A DNA stretch of 9,601 nucleotides, from contig CALWKP010000263.1 of the NCBI GenBank assembly GCA_944381295.1, positions 1 to 9,601 of the forward strand, written 5' to 3'. Below are positions 1 to 6,348 of the stretch, piece by piece. This stretch comes from an uncultured Clostridia bacterium. GTDB lineage: Bacteria; Bacillota; Clostridia; Oscillospirales; Acutalibacteraceae. The translations under genes were made by a program, and so were the position numbers. The notes below the pieces were generated by a model that was not told the DNA's origin, searched no databases, and was given only the letters and a program-made list of their open reading frames with translations. Each line of letters opens with the position of its first letter. Within the stretch, counting starts at the first letter, position 1.

Positions 1-76
1 GTTCCAATTCTTTTGCTGCCGTGGATTTTCCCGCTCCTGTCGGACCTGTTAAACCGATAACGAATTGTTTACCCAA
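1..76 (-). CDS. coaE: Dephospho-CoA kinase, N-terminal fragment (runs off the left edge)
   Basis: Dephospho-CoA kinase phosphorylates dephospho-CoA on the ribose 3'-OH with ATP, the last step of coenzyme A synthesis in the cytoplasm. Only the first 25 codons are present. They read LGKQFVIGLTGPTGAGKSTA and onward, with the first residue translated as Met. The GLTGPTGAGKST segment (residues 8-19) is a Walker A P-loop of the form typical for CoaE. The only plausible start is TTG at 74-76: an in-frame TGA lies shortly upstream, and GAGGTGA (83-89) sits 6 bases before the TTG. The start overlaps the last 3 bases before, and the stop codon of, the upstream Sua5 gene, so the two are probably translationally coupled. 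Other P-loop kinases begin similarly, so the assignment rests on the motif wording and position; the rest of the gene is outside the window. Confidence 0.82.
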   Translation of the reverse strand, partial: MGKQFVIGLTGPTGAGKSTAAKELE

Positions 77-1091
77 GCTGAATCACCTCAAATCCAGCTG
101 CGCGGATCAAGCGGTTATAGACAGCCAACCCAACGCCTTCCGGTTTCGGGCAGCGCGCATAAACGACCTTTGCATTTCTTTCATCTAATTCCCGTAAAGC
201 ATCAAAAAGTTCTCTGGCTTGCTGCTGGTAATCTTTTTCTCCTCCATAAGATAACGCAGAAACTTCCAGACTGGCTTCTTCCCCATCATAACATAATGCC
301 ATAACGCCTTCTTCCTTATGGGTATTGACATAATCACAATACTGATCAAAGTCGCCATCTACTAAAATGACATTTGCTTTTGGAGAATAATGCTTATATT
401 TCATTCCCGGAGAAGATGCCTTTTCTCCTTCCTCTAATGGATTTAAAACAGCCGGATCAATCTTGATTTCTCCTAACACCGATTGCAGTTCTTCCGGTGT
501 AATCCCACCAGGACGTAACAAACGAGGCGGATTTGATGCCAAGGTGATCACTGTGGATTCCACCCCAACATTGCAAGGTCCGCCATCCAGTACAGCATCA
601 ATTTTTCCAGCCATATCAGCTATTACATGTTCTGCAAGTGTAGGACTTGGTTTTCCGGATGTATTGGCAGAAGGCGCTGCAAGTGGAACCCCTGCAGCAT
701 CGATCACTGCCTGTGCAGCTGGATGTGATGGGAATCGAATTGCTACGGTTGGCAATCCCGCACTCACTTCATCTGGAATAATCGCTGATTTTGGCAGGAT
801 CATCGTGAAAGGTCCCGGCCAAAAACGTTCTGCCAAGCGTTCCGCAACAGGCGGAACTGTCTCCACAAGCGGATAAATTTGTGAAAATTCGGAAATATGG
901 ACAATAAGCGGATTATCCGCTGGACGTCCTTTGGCAGCAAAAATTTTTGATACGGCTTTCCCATCTAAAGCATTCGCCGCCAGTCCATAAACCGTTTCTG
1001 TGGGAATCCCCACTAATCCACCGTTCCTGAGGATTTCTCCGGCCCTGGCGATATCTTTGGGACATCCTGCATCCAATTTTTCTGTGTGCAT
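69..1091 (-). CDS. L-threonylcarbamoyladenylate synthase, Sua5 type (YrdC domain plus Sua5 domain)
   Basis: Makes threonylcarbamoyl-AMP from threonine, bicarbonate and ATP, the first step of the universal t6A37 modification of ANN-decoding tRNAs; TsaB/D/E then transfer the group. The 340-residue length is that of the long Sua5 form rather than the short TsaC form of about 190. Residues about 12-205 are the YrdC fold: PTETVYGL (30-37), KGRPADNPL (54-62, the KxR motif) and SANTSGKPSP (141-150, the SxN motif). The conserved linker SPGMKYKHYSPKA (228-239 region) leads into the C-terminal Sua5 domain (about 240-340), ending in the usual AVYNRLIRAA segment. Start is ATG 1091, with GGTGA about 7 bases upstream. 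It lies 25 bases after prfA and overlaps coaE at its 3' end. A prfA-Sua5 adjacency is common in Firmicutes and fits a translation-related operon. Confidence 0.95.
   Translation of the reverse strand: MHTEKLDAGCPKDIARAGEILRNGGLVGIPTETVYGLAANALDGKAVSKIFAAKGRPADNPLIVHISEFSQIYPLVETVPPVAERLAERFWPGPFTMILPKSAIIPDEVSAGLPTVAIRFPSHPAAQAVIDAAGVPLAAPSANTSGKPSPTLAEHVIADMAGKIDAVLDGGPCNVGVESTVITLASNPPRLLRPGGITPEELQSVLGEIKIDPAVLNPLEEGEKASSPGMKYKHYSPKANVILVDGDFDQYCDYVNTHKEEGVMALCYDGEEASLEVSALSYGGEKDYQQQARELFDALRELDERNAKVVYARCPKPEGVGLAVYNRLIRAAGFEVIQLG
83..89 (-). promoter_or_regulatory. Ribosome binding site that fixes the TTG start of coaE
   Basis: On the minus strand GAGGTGA lies 6 bases upstream of TTG (74-76), inside the last codons of the Sua5 gene. 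No ATG or GTG is available in this frame after the nearest upstream stop, so this site decides the start. Confidence 0.7.
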
Positions 1092-1116
1092 GAGTATTCA
1101 CCAGTTCCTTTTTCTT

Positions 1117-2193
1117 CTACTGTTCCATAGCTTCTTTTAACTTTTCTGCACGATCCGCCGCAATCAGCGCATCGATAATTTCACCAATCTCCCCGTTCAC
1201 GATATCTTCTAAACGATATAAAGTGAGACCAATCCTATGATCTGTCATACGTCCCTGAGGGAAATTATAGGTGCGTATTCTCTCAGAACGATCTCCAGTT
1301 CCTACCTGAGACCGTCGTTCTGCTGCCACTTGAGCGTCCTGTTCCTGCTGTTTTGCTTCGTATAGCCGAGAACGCAGAATTTTCATTGCTTTATCCTTAT
1401 TTTTATACTGGCTCCGTTCGTCCTGACATTCCACTACAATTCCGCTTGGAATATGTGTGATACGAATCGCAGATTCCGTTTTATTGATATGCTGACCGCC
1501 AGCGCCACTGGATCGGTAAGTGTCAATCTGCAAATCACCAGGATCGATTTCTACTTCCACTTCGTCCACTTCCGGTAATACTGCGACAGTAGCTGTAGAG
1601 GTGTGGATTCGTCCCTGTGTTTCTGTTTCCGGGACACGCTGTACCCTGTGGACGCCGCTTTCGTATTTTAAACGAGAATAGGCTCCTTCCCCGGTGATCA
1701 TAAAACTAATCTCTTTATAACCGCCTAATTCTGTTTCGTTCATATTCAGCACTTCTGTTTTCCAACCCATGGAGGTTGCATACATACTATACATCCGAAA
1801 CAAAACCGCTGAGAACAATGCTGCCTCTTCTCCACCAGCACCGCCTCGAATCTCTACAATGACATTTTTATCATCATTGGGGTCTCGCGGCAAGAGAAGA
1901 ATTTTCAGTTCCTCCGCACAGGAATCCATCGTTTTTTTCGCTTGGTCTATCTCCTGTTCCGCCATCTCACGGAAATCACGCTCCAAGCCGCTTTCTTCCA
2001 GAAGCTCTTTCGCTTCGTTCATAGCTGCTTCCGCCCCAAGATATTTCTGATATTTTTTGACTACTGGCTCAATCCCTTTACTTTCTTTCATCAGCTCCGC
2101 ATACACTTTGGGGTCTGATGCAACAGTAGGATCATATAATTTTTGTTCCAGTTCTTCATAGCGTTTTACAAAAATTGATAAATTTTCAAACAT
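1117..2193 (-). CDS. prfA: Peptide chain release factor 1 (RF1)
   Basis: RF1 recognises UAA and UAG in the ribosomal A site and triggers hydrolysis of peptidyl-tRNA. I take ATG 2193 (MFENLSIFVKRYEEL), preceded by an AAAGG-type site, rather than the in-frame ATG at 2241, which would add 16 unconserved residues and overlap the DUF951 stop. The product is 358 residues, the normal RF1 length. Domain 1 is a helical, charged region (about 1-105). The GGAGGEEA segment is at 117-124. The codon-reading tripeptide region RVPETETQGRIHTSTATVAV (186-205) carries PET, where E. coli RF1 has PAT, and lacks the SPF of RF2; this is what identifies RF1. The catalytic GGQ is at 232-234 in SSGAGGQHINKTESAIR, where Q is the methylation site. 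No prmC methylase gene precedes it here; instead the DUF951 gene lies 47 bases upstream. Confidence 0.97.
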   Translation of the reverse strand: MFENLSIFVKRYEELEQKLYDPTVASDPKVYAELMKESKGIEPVVKKYQKYLGAEAAMNEAKELLEESGLERDFREMAEQEIDQAKKTMDSCAEELKILLLPRDPNDDKNVIVEIRGGAGGEEAALFSAVLFRMYSMYATSMGWKTEVLNMNETELGGYKEISFMITGEGAYSRLKYESGVHRVQRVPETETQGRIHTSTATVAVLPEVDEVEVEIDPGDLQIDTYRSSGAGGQHINKTESAIRITHIPSGIVVECQDERSQYKNKDKAMKILRSRLYEAKQQEQDAQVAAERRSQVGTGDRSERIRTYNFPQGRMTDHRIGLTLYRLEDIVNGEIGEIIDALIAADRAEKLKEAMEQ

Positions 2194-2240
2194 TCCAAAC
2201 AGCCTTTCCTGATAATCTAAACGATACCAACAAGACTGCA

Positions 2241-2438
2241 CTAATGTTCATCTTGAATATTTTCACGGAGAATTTTTTTAATATTTTTCTCACATTTCAG
2301 GCGAGGGACCATGACTTCACGGCCACACCCCTGGCAACGGATTTTAAAGTCCATGCCGGAACGCAAAACAAGGAACTCTTTGCTGCCACATGGATGCGGC
2401 TTTTTCATCTGCAAGATATCTCCTGGCCGGACGTCCAT
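2241..2438 (-). CDS. DUF951 family small Cys-containing protein
   Basis: A 65-residue protein of the DUF951 family, widespread in Firmicutes and of unknown function. The opening MDVRPGDILQMKKPHPCGS and the IRCQGCGREV segment are the family's hallmarks. Four cysteines (17, 35, 38, 49) include a CxxC knuckle at 35-38, so a zinc-binding fold is plausible but not shown. The C-terminal third is Lys/Glu-rich and probably helical. ATG 2438 is preceded by AGGAGGT about 7 bases upstream, one of the strongest sites in the window. It is the first gene of the leftward unit DUF951-prfA-Sua5-coaE, about 35 bases after a predicted transcription start, which hints at a translation-related role by association only. 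Confidence 0.88.
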   Translation of the reverse strand: MDVRPGDILQMKKPHPCGSKEFLVLRSGMDFKIRCQGCGREVMVPRLKCEKNIKKILRENIQDEH

Positions 2439-2480
2439 TTCTCACTACCTCCTATCGAAATAGCACTTTGTTGATAAACT

Positions 2481-2489
2481 ATTATATCA
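2481..2489 (-). promoter_or_regulatory. Extended -10 promoter for DUF951-prfA-Sua5-coaE
   Basis: The minus strand reads TGATATAAT, a perfect TGnTATAAT extended -10. No good -35 hexamer lies 17 bases upstream; that position falls in the near-palindrome at 2497-2510. Predicted start is about 2474, giving a leader of about 36 bases that contains the AGGAGGT site. Confidence 0.6.
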
Positions 2490-2496
2490 CATTAAC

Positions 2497-2510
2497 AAGC
2501 CTCTAGGCTT
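2497..2510. repeat. Near-palindrome AAGCCT-CT-AGGCTT
   Basis: Two 6-base complementary arms (2497-2502 and 2505-2510) flank a 2-base centre. On the minus strand it could form a 5-bp hairpin with a TAGA loop at the 3' end of the predicted RNA, followed only by GTTAAT, so it is a poor intrinsic terminator. It also sits where the -35 of the DUF951 promoter would be, so an operator is an alternative. Confidence 0.4.
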
Positions 2511-2786
2511 ACAATCTCTTACCGGAAAGAGTTCGTCGTTTTCCAGAAGTGGAACAATGCCCTCTTAAGTCCGGAAATCTTCGATTTTCAAACCTGCGGT
2601 CGGTAAGTCGCGCATGCGTCGTATCTCCGCCCGGCGATTAGCAAAAAATCATCTTAGTTCCCACGCTTTTCCCTGACGGGAGTGGGTTATGACTCTCGGG
2701 CGACGGCAAAATGATTTGCTCCACAATACTCTGCGCCCGGCCCGCCCGCCGCAGGCGCGGAAATCTTTGGTTTCCGCTTAGGCCGT
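2497..2786 (-). ncRNA. Predicted structured non-coding RNA of unassigned family
   Basis: About 290 bases with no credible ORF, transcribed leftward from the promoter at 2793-2822. Complementary segments seen by eye: 2757-2763 with 2771-2777 (GCGGAAA/TTTCCGC, 7 bp); 2749-2755 with 2593-2599 (CCTGCGG/CCGCAGG, 7 bp, long range, enclosing the core); 2697-2702 with 2628-2633 (6 bp); 2660-2664 with 2682-2686 (CCCAC/GTGGG) stacked on 2670-2673 with 2678-2681; 2541-2545 with 2550-2554, inside 2527-2531 with 2562-2566 and 2522-2525 with 2571-2574; 2575-2579 with 2583-2587. A GC-rich block at 2731-2760 has 28 G/C in 30 bases, unlike its neighbours. I see no signature of SRP RNA, RNase P RNA, tmRNA or T-box. 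Size, independent promoter, Clostridia-like host and multi-helix layout are compatible with a raiA-motif-type RNA, but I cannot match its consensus from memory. It could also be a long leader of the DUF951 operon. The 3' end is uncertain. Confidence 0.6.
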
Positions 2787-2792
2787 GAGGTT

Positions 2793-2822
2793 ATTATACC
2801 ACCATACCCTTATGAAACACAA
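2793..2822 (-). promoter_or_regulatory. Leftward sigma-A promoter of the predicted RNA
   Basis: On the minus strand TTGTGT (2817-2822) and TATAAT (2793-2798) are separated by 18 bases, with TGG directly before the -10, so it is also an extended -10. Predicted start is near 2786. It is divergent from the birA promoter. Confidence 0.68.
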
Positions 2823-2846
2823 TGCCTTTTTCTATTTTCCCTGCTC

Positions 2847-2876
2847 TTGCACTTTTCTGCCATTTCGGAGTATAAT
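2847..2876 (+). promoter_or_regulatory. Rightward sigma-A promoter of birA
   Basis: TTGCAC (2847-2852), an 18-base spacer, then TATAAT (2871-2876). Predicted start is near 2883, giving an untranslated leader of about 110 bases to the birA ATG at 2995. I found no inverted repeat resembling a classical biotin operator over it. Confidence 0.68.
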
Positions 2877-2932
2877 AGCCTTACCAAAGATATGCTTATT
2901 TTTTGGAATAAGAAATGATTAATCTATTTCTA

Positions 2933-2969
2933 CGAGGAACGCCACAATCATCTAATGTTCGTATCCTCG
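2933..2969 (+). other. Hairpin in the birA leader
   Basis: CGAGGAACG (2933-2941) can pair with CGT-A-TCCTCG (2960-2969), 9 bp with one bulged A and a loop of about 18 bases. It lies between the predicted transcription start and the birA ribosome binding site (2985-2990). A smaller hairpin, CTTATT-TTTTGG-AATAAG (2895-2912), precedes it. A role is not evident; no T-run follows, so it is not an intrinsic terminator. Confidence 0.4.
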
Positions 2970-2994
2970 AAAAATGAATAAAATAGGTGACTTT

Positions 2995-3969
2995 ATGAAA
3001 ACAGACGATCTTCTACAACTTCTTTCCACTGATAGTTTTGTTTCTGGCGAAGAACTCAGCAGATCTCTTGGAGTTTCCCGTTCTGCCGTATGGAAAGTGA
3101 TTCGTCAACTTCGCGAAGAAGGATATAAAATTGAATCCGTGACGAACAGAGGTTATAAATTGGTTTCTTCCCCAGATGTTCTTTCTGAAGCTGAGATTCG
3201 CAAAGGACTTTCCACAAAGGTTCTCGGCAGCATGATCTCGGCTTCTCAGACAGTTGATTCCACCAATGAGGAAGCAAAACGTCAGGCTGCCTTAGGGGCT
3301 CCGCATGGGAGTATATTTGTTGCGGATCAGCAAACTGGTGGAAAAGGACGTCTTGGACGCGTATGGGTTTCCCCGCCAGGAGAAGGAATTTGGTTTACGA
3401 TATTACTGCGCCCAAATGACGCTCCGGTCCATGCTGCAGCAATTACTCTTTTAGCTGGACTTGCTGTGTGTAAAGGAATCCGGAACCAGTTTGGATGTGA
3501 TGCAAAAATCAAATGGCCCAATGATGTTGTAATCGGGAGTCGCAAGGTTTGTGGAATTCTCACAGAGATGGCCGCCGAAATGGAACGAATCCATTATATT
3601 GCTGTTGGGATTGGTATTAATGCCAACACACCATCCTTTCCGGAAGAATTACAAGTGCGTGCAACTTCGATTGCATTGGAGTTAGGCCATCCCATCCGAC
3701 GCTGTGAACTTCTCCAAGAAGTCCTGTTGGAATTTGAACAACTCTACGATGCTTATTTTGTCCAAAGGCTTCCTGGATTTATCGAGGAGTATAAAAACTG
3801 GTGCGTCACCCTTGGACGCACAGTTTCTACCTTTCATGCGGGAAAGGAGATCTCCGGAACGGCAATCGATGTTACATTGGAAGGCGACTTGGTCGTTCAG
3901 CTCAGCGACGAAACAACTATTACTGTAAATTCTGGGGAAGTGACGGTCCAAGGAATTTACGGGCAATAA
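2995..3969 (+). CDS. birA: Bifunctional biotin-[acetyl-CoA-carboxylase] ligase / biotin repressor
   Basis: Forms biotinyl-5'-AMP and transfers biotin to the lysine of biotin carboxyl carrier domains; members with an N-terminal helix-turn-helix also act as biotin-responsive repressors. I prefer ATG 2995, with AGGTGA at 2985-2990, over ATG 2974, which has no ribosome binding site and adds 7 residues. The 324-residue product matches the length of two-function BirA. Residues 1-60 form the winged helix (SGEELSRSLGVSRSAVWKVI at 17-36). The catalytic domain carries GGKGRLGR (115-122), KWPNDV (173-178), K184 and GILTE (187-191), and GIGINAN (205-211). A C-terminal SH3-like domain covers about 272-320. 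The gene is monocistronic, divergent from the predicted RNA, and ends before a terminator-like hairpin shared with the convergent acyl-CoA synthetase gene. Its target operators are not visible in this window. Confidence 0.95.
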   Translation: MKTDDLLQLLSTDSFVSGEELSRSLGVSRSAVWKVIRQLREEGYKIESVTNRGYKLVSSPDVLSEAEIRKGLSTKVLGSMISASQTVDSTNEEAKRQAALGAPHGSIFVADQQTGGKGRLGRVWVSPPGEGIWFTILLRPNDAPVHAAAITLLAGLAVCKGIRNQFGCDAKIKWPNDVVIGSRKVCGILTEMAAEMERIHYIAVGIGINANTPSFPEELQVRATSIALELGHPIRRCELLQEVLLEFEQLYDAYFVQRLPGFIEEYKNWCVTLGRTVSTFHAGKEISGTAIDVTLEGDLVVQLSDETTITVNSGEVTVQGIYGQ

Positions 3970-4024
3970 GTTTTCAAACTGTGTGAAAGCATAAACCATG
4001 GCAAAAAATTCAGCAAACGGAAAA

Positions 4025-4047
4025 CCTGCCAATTACGGCAGGCTTTT
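4025..4047 (+). terminator. Intrinsic terminator between birA and the convergent acyl-CoA synthetase gene
   Basis: CCTGCC (4025-4030), a 6-base loop and GGCAGG (4037-4042) are followed by CTTTTT on the plus strand. On the minus strand the stem is followed by TTTT, so it may stop transcription from both sides. It is 55 bases after the birA stop and 41 bases past the synthetase stop. Confidence 0.85.
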
Positions 4048-4088
4048 TCGCATCTTAAATATTTTACGTTTCGCACTATTTTCCTAGG

Positions 4089-5738
4089 TCAGGATTTGTT
4101 TTTTTCTTCATCACGGATTTGCCGACGACGAATTTTCCCACTGATAGTTTTGGGGAGCTCCTCAACGAACTCTATTACACGCGGATATTTATAAGGCGCA
4201 GTCTGCTTCTTTACATAATCCTGTAATTCTTTTTTCAATTCTTCCGAAGGCTGATATCCCTTTGCAAGCACGATGGTAGCCTTTACGACTTGACCACGGA
4301 TCGGGTCTGGGACGCCTGTAATCGCACATTCGAGTGTACAAGGATGTTCCATCAGTACGCTTTCGATCTCAAACGGCCCAATGCGATATCCTGAGGATTT
4401 AATGATATCGTCAGTCCTGCCAACATACCAATAATATCCATCTTCATCTACCCACGCAGTATCACCGGTATGGTATAACCCATCATGCCATACCTCATCT
4501 GTCAACTCCTGATTCAAATAGTAGCCGGAGAATAATCCGCAGGGCTTTTTGTCGCCAACCCGGATAACGATCTCTCCTACGGTACCGGTTGGGACAGAAT
4601 TTCCATTTTCATCAACCAAATCCATATCATATGCTGGCGATGGTTTTCCGGTTGAGCCCGGTTTGGGTTCAGAACCATAGGGATTAAACAGCAGCAAGGT
4701 GGTTTCACTTTGCCCAAATCCCTCCATCAATTTTAAACCGGTCGCCTTGTAGAATTGATAATATACTTCCGGTTTCAGTGGTTCTCCTGCGATACACGCA
4801 TAAGTCAAAGAAGAAAGGTCATAATCAGCCAAGTTCTCTTTGATAAAAAAGCGGTACATTGTGGGCGGTGCGCAGAACGTGGTGATTTTATACCGTGCAA
4901 ACAATTGCAGGACATTTGACGCATGGAACCTGTCGAAATCACAAACAAAAATTCCTGCTTCCATAAACCATTGTCCATACAACTTTCCCCACATAGACTT
5001 CATCCAGCCTGTATCGGAAATTGTCAGGTGGAGACCATCTGGAACAACTCTTTGCCAATATTTTGCAGTGACAATATGTGCAATCGGATAGCTGAAATCA
5101 TGGCTTACCATTTTGGGCATACCGGTCGTTCCCGAGGTAAAATAGATCAGCATCGGATCAGTAACTAATGTTTCCACACGCTCAAAGGTATCAGGATAGG
5201 TACGGAACTCCTGATCGAAATCCACCCATCCTTCTCTGCTTCCATGAACACTGATGAGCGTCTTTACCGTAGGGGATTCTTTAACCGCTTCTGCAACATG
5301 ATCGGAAATATCGCCGTCTAATGTACAAATAATGGCACTTACTCCAGCCGCATTACAGCGGTATGCGATATCTTTTTTTGTCAGCTGATTTGTTGCTGGA
5401 ATTCCTACTGCACCAAGTTTATGCAGCCCCAAAAGCGCAAACCAAAACTGATAATGGCGTTTCAAAATAAGCATCACACGGTCGCCGCGCTTTACACCAT
5501 GAGCTGCAAAGAAATTCGCTGCCATATTGCTGTATTTTGAAAAATCTCCAAAGCTGTAAGTATGTTCTTCTCCGGCTTCGTTGCACCACAGCATCGCACG
5601 GCGCCATGGTTCTTCCTTTGCAATCACATCAAAAACGTCATAGGCAAAATTAAATTTCTCGTCGTAAACTGCCTCAAAACGCTCCAGTTTTCCGTCGAAA
5701 AACGTCTCACGGCAGTATTTCTGGTGAATATTCAGCAT
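4089..5738 (-). CDS. AMP-forming acyl-CoA synthetase (medium-chain/acetyl-CoA synthetase-like)
   Basis: ANL-superfamily adenylate-forming ligase: activates a carboxylic acid with ATP to acyl-AMP, then makes the CoA thioester. All core motifs are intact in the 549 residues: P-loop YFTSGTTGMPKM (199-210), GFGQSETT (340-347), YHTGD (422-426), GRTDD (440-444), the hinge-region SSGYRIGPFEIE (448-459), and PKTISGKI (529-536), whose K535 is the expected catalytic lysine for adenylation. Length and motif wording resemble the medium-chain (ACSM-like) acyl-CoA synthetases more than true Acs, which is about 650 residues. The substrate is not readable from the sequence; short or medium fatty acids or aromatic acids are possible. 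There is no signal peptide or membrane segment, so it is cytosolic. ATG 5738 follows the regulator stop by 3 bases, with its GGGGAGG site inside the regulator gene, so the two are co-translated. It is the last gene before the terminator. Confidence 0.9.
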   Translation of the reverse strand: MLNIHQKYCRETFFDGKLERFEAVYDEKFNFAYDVFDVIAKEEPWRRAMLWCNEAGEEHTYSFGDFSKYSNMAANFFAAHGVKRGDRVMLILKRHYQFWFALLGLHKLGAVGIPATNQLTKKDIAYRCNAAGVSAIICTLDGDISDHVAEAVKESPTVKTLISVHGSREGWVDFDQEFRTYPDTFERVETLVTDPMLIYFTSGTTGMPKMVSHDFSYPIAHIVTAKYWQRVVPDGLHLTISDTGWMKSMWGKLYGQWFMEAGIFVCDFDRFHASNVLQLFARYKITTFCAPPTMYRFFIKENLADYDLSSLTYACIAGEPLKPEVYYQFYKATGLKLMEGFGQSETTLLLFNPYGSEPKPGSTGKPSPAYDMDLVDENGNSVPTGTVGEIVIRVGDKKPCGLFSGYYLNQELTDEVWHDGLYHTGDTAWVDEDGYYWYVGRTDDIIKSSGYRIGPFEIESVLMEHPCTLECAITGVPDPIRGQVVKATIVLAKGYQPSEELKKELQDYVKKQTAPYKYPRVIEFVEELPKTISGKIRRRQIRDEEKNKS

Positions 5739-5741
5739 GGT

Positions 5742-6326
5742 TTATTTGGCCTCCCCTTTGGGCTTTTTTAAGATAATTGCCAAAAACTCGCAAGGCTCCC
5801 CGCCGGTAGCGATCATACCATGCCCGCGCCCTGAATCATAAAAAATGGAATCCCCTGCGTTCAAGATTTCTGTATGCCCTTCCATTTGCACTTTCAGGCT
5901 TCCCGAAAGGATATAATCAAATTCCTGACCCTCATGTGTCGATAAGGAAATTGGCTTATCCTGTTCTTCTTCAAGATATGGCGCATGCACCAAAAACGGT
6001 TCTGCCAACTTTCCTTTTAACCGATATCCCAAATGCTCATATTTTAGTCCAGGACGACGCTTAATATCCAAGCCTGTCCCTTTTCTTACAATAGAATAGA
6101 ACGATAAATGCGGGTTATCCCCTGTGAGCAATTCGACAATATCAACCCCAAATTTATCTGCACAACGGTATAAAAAAGTAAAACTTAAATCATTTTTTGC
6201 CGCTTCGCAATCCAGATATTCCTCAACGGTTACTCCCGCAGCCTCTGCAACTTCTTCCGGAGTCAATTCAAGCATTTCTCTGAGTCCGCGGATTCTCTCC
6301 GCTATCTCAACGATACGAGCTTCCAT
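5742..6326 (-). CDS. XRE-family transcriptional regulator with cupin sensor domain
   Basis: A 194-residue DNA-binding regulator. The N-terminal helix-turn-helix covers about residues 5-68 (RIRGLREMLELTPEEVAEAA at 11-30, then GVTVEEYLDCE). The C-terminal cupin 2 barrel covers about 105-188, with motif 1 HEGQEFDYILSG (131-142) and motif 2 AGDSIFYDSGRGHGM (157-171). Its histidines H131 and H169 and E135 could bind a metal, but the usual HxH of motif 1 is reduced to one histidine, so small-molecule sensing without metal is possible. I choose ATG 6326, with AGGAGG at 6333-6338, over ATG 6359, which overlaps leuS and lacks such a site. It is immediately upstream of the acyl-CoA synthetase gene, so local control of that enzyme, with an acyl-CoA or free acid as effector, is a reasonable inference, not shown. 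The inducer and operator are unknown. Confidence 0.88.
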   Translation of the reverse strand: MEARIVEIAERIRGLREMLELTPEEVAEAAGVTVEEYLDCEAAKNDLSFTFLYRCADKFGVDIVELLTGDNPHLSFYSIVRKGTGLDIKRRPGLKYEHLGYRLKGKLAEPFLVHAPYLEEEQDKPISLSTHEGQEFDYILSGSLKVQMEGHTEILNAGDSIFYDSGRGHGMIATGGEPCEFLAIILKKPKGEAK

Positions 6327-6348
6327 GATGATCCTCCTCTGCCAGCGA

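Noticed and set aside
186..190. RF1 tripeptide PET instead of the textbook PAT (protein positions 188-190 of prfA)
   Set aside because: Variation at the middle position is, as far as I know, common among Firmicutes RF1 proteins, so it does not suggest altered stop-codon recognition. The interval given here refers to protein residues.
2175..2474. Plus-strand open frame over the DUF951 gene and prfA start
   Set aside because: It is antisense to a recognised gene with a strong ribosome binding site, resembles no family and lacks its own start signals.
2497..2800. The structured gap as SRP RNA, RNase P RNA, tmRNA or a T-box leader
   Set aside because: I looked for the SRP apical GGAAGGAAGC-type loop, the RNase P GAGGAAAGTCC motif, a tmRNA GGGTTCGA T-loop end and a T-box GGTGG element on both strands; none is present.
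2955..2981. Eight-codon ORF (MFVSSKNE) in the birA leader
   Set aside because: The only GAGGA-like site is 16 bases upstream, too far, and the ORF overlaps the hairpin arm; nothing supports its translation.
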